Positions 16,000-16,437 of a DNA stretch of 16,437 nucleotides are shown in pieces. The notes beneath the pieces are model-generated. The model saw only the letters and a program-made list of their open reading frames with translations, did no database searches and was not told the DNA's origin. Location of the stretch: positions 1 to 16,437 of the forward strand of contig CAVPUD010000096.1 in assembly GCA_963708545.1 (NCBI GenBank), read 5' to 3'. Made by a program: the position numbers and the translations under genes. Each line of letters begins with the position of its first letter. Position 1 is the first letter of the stretch. The stretch comes from Extensimonas sp963708545. Lineage in GTDB: Bacteria; Pseudomonadota; Gammaproteobacteria; Burkholderiales; Burkholderiaceae_C.

Positions 16000-16326
16000 A
16001 TGACCTCGCCGAAGCAAAGCCTTGCTGCACCCCTCTGCGTTGCTGCGCGTGACGGTGTCGCCGTGACCGAAGCGGTGGGCCTGGACGCGGTCGCCAAAGG
16101 GGTGTGCGCCGAAGTCGTGGCGCTGCAGCCAGCGCGCGACGATGAGGAACGCGAGGTGCTGCTGCGCCTGATGGAACTCGGCTTTTTGCCCGGCGAGTCC
16201 GTGCGTGTGCTGGCGCGGGGCTTTCCGGCGGGTGACCCGCTGGCGGTGCGCGTGGGGCAGGCGACGTTCGCGCTGCGCCGCCCCGAGGCTGCGTTGGTGC
16301 GCGTGCGGCCGGGGGCAACGTCGTGA
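16000..16326 (+). CDS. feoA: Ferrous iron transport protein A
   Basis: FeoA is a small cytoplasmic SH3-like protein that works with the FeoB ferrous iron permease. The 108-residue product has the FeoA fold sequence from about residue 33: AEVVALQPARDDEER, LLRLMELGFLPGESVRVLARG, PLAVRVGQATFALRRPEAALV. The RLMELGFLPG stretch is the family's most conserved part. An N-terminal extension of about 30 residues makes it longer than the usual 75-90. ATG 16000 is chosen over the in-frame TTG 15982, which would lie almost directly against the Fur box; no good ribosome binding site is seen. Its stop overlaps the presumed GTG start of feoB by four bases, indicating coupled translation. Confidence 0.93.
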   Translation: MTSPKQSLAAPLCVAARDGVAVTEAVGLDAVAKGVCAEVVALQPARDDEEREVLLRLMELGFLPGESVRVLARGFPAGDPLAVRVGQATFALRRPEAALVRVRPGATS

Positions 16327-16437
16327 CCAGTGCCGCCACATCTGCGCGTGCCGCTGCGGCCATGCAGGCGCGTGACTTGCGCATCGCGCTGCTGGGCAAT
16401 CCCAATTGCGGCAAGACGGCGCTGTTCAATCTGCTGA
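16323..16437 (+). CDS. feoB: Ferrous iron transport protein B, N-terminal fragment cut by window end
   Basis: FeoB is the inner-membrane ferrous iron permease with an N-terminal G-protein domain. Only about 38 codons are visible. They contain RIALLGNPNCGKTALFNLL, whose GNPNCGKT is the FeoB G1 nucleotide-binding motif, and that settles identity given feoA directly upstream. The start may be GTG 16323, overlapping the feoA stop as GTGA, or ATG 16362, which gives a more typical short N-terminus before the G1 motif. The reading frame is open at the right edge. Confidence 0.93.
   Translation, partial: MTSAATSARAAAAMQARDLRIALLGNPNCGKTALFNLL

Noticed and set aside
15479..16429. Minus-strand open frames (up to 316 residues) through the intergenic gap and feoA
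   Set aside because: They have Pro/Arg/His-rich composition, no family motif and no ribosome binding site, and they run through feoA on the other strand.

Overview
From about position 814 to the end, this window is a high-GC betaproteobacterial chromosome segment, most likely Burkholderiales and probably Comamonadaceae. The evidence is the FtsA/FtsZ/LpxC tail of the division and cell-wall cluster, the order hfq-hflX-hflK-hflC-DUF2065-hisZ-purA typical of betaproteobacteria, strong G/C preference at third codon positions, and TAAAAT/TAGAAT -10-like boxes close to start codons. The genus cannot be fixed from the sequence alone.

Layout. (1) Positions 1 to ~813 hold the 3' part of a bacterial aconitase gene of clearly different, roughly 50% GC composition. 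It is broken by about four frame changes and stops abruptly inside ftsA. I read this as a chimeric joint, most likely an assembly or contamination artefact, less likely a real rearrangement. (2) 813-4265: ftsA lacking its first ~60 codons, then complete ftsZ and lpxC (division ring and lipid A synthesis). (3) 4419-8428: hfq, hflX, hflK, hflC and a 59-residue DUF2065 membrane protein (RNA chaperone, ribosome-associated GTPase, and the HflKC complex that regulates FtsH). (4) 8538-11674: hisZ, purA and a phosphoribosyltransferase, linking histidine and purine metabolism through PRPP. (5) 11715-13788: a promoter, a TPP riboswitch and thiC (thiamin pyrimidine synthesis). (6) 13785-13846: a long palindrome between convergent genes that contains both stop codons. 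(7) 13843-15489, minus strand: a methyl-accepting chemotaxis protein. (8) 15490-15999: a 510-base non-coding gap with two hairpins, ending in a Fur-box-like operator. (9) 16000 to the end: feoA and the first codons of feoB, which runs off the window (ferrous iron uptake).

Most genes are conserved housekeeping genes, and I found no convincing new multi-gene system. The points most worth a second look are the aconitase/ftsA joint, the stop-codon-containing palindrome, the apparently switchable helices between the TPP riboswitch and thiC, the predicted leaderless lpxC transcript, a codon-usage anomaly inside hisZ, and the strong tendency of the rare ATA codon to precede G.
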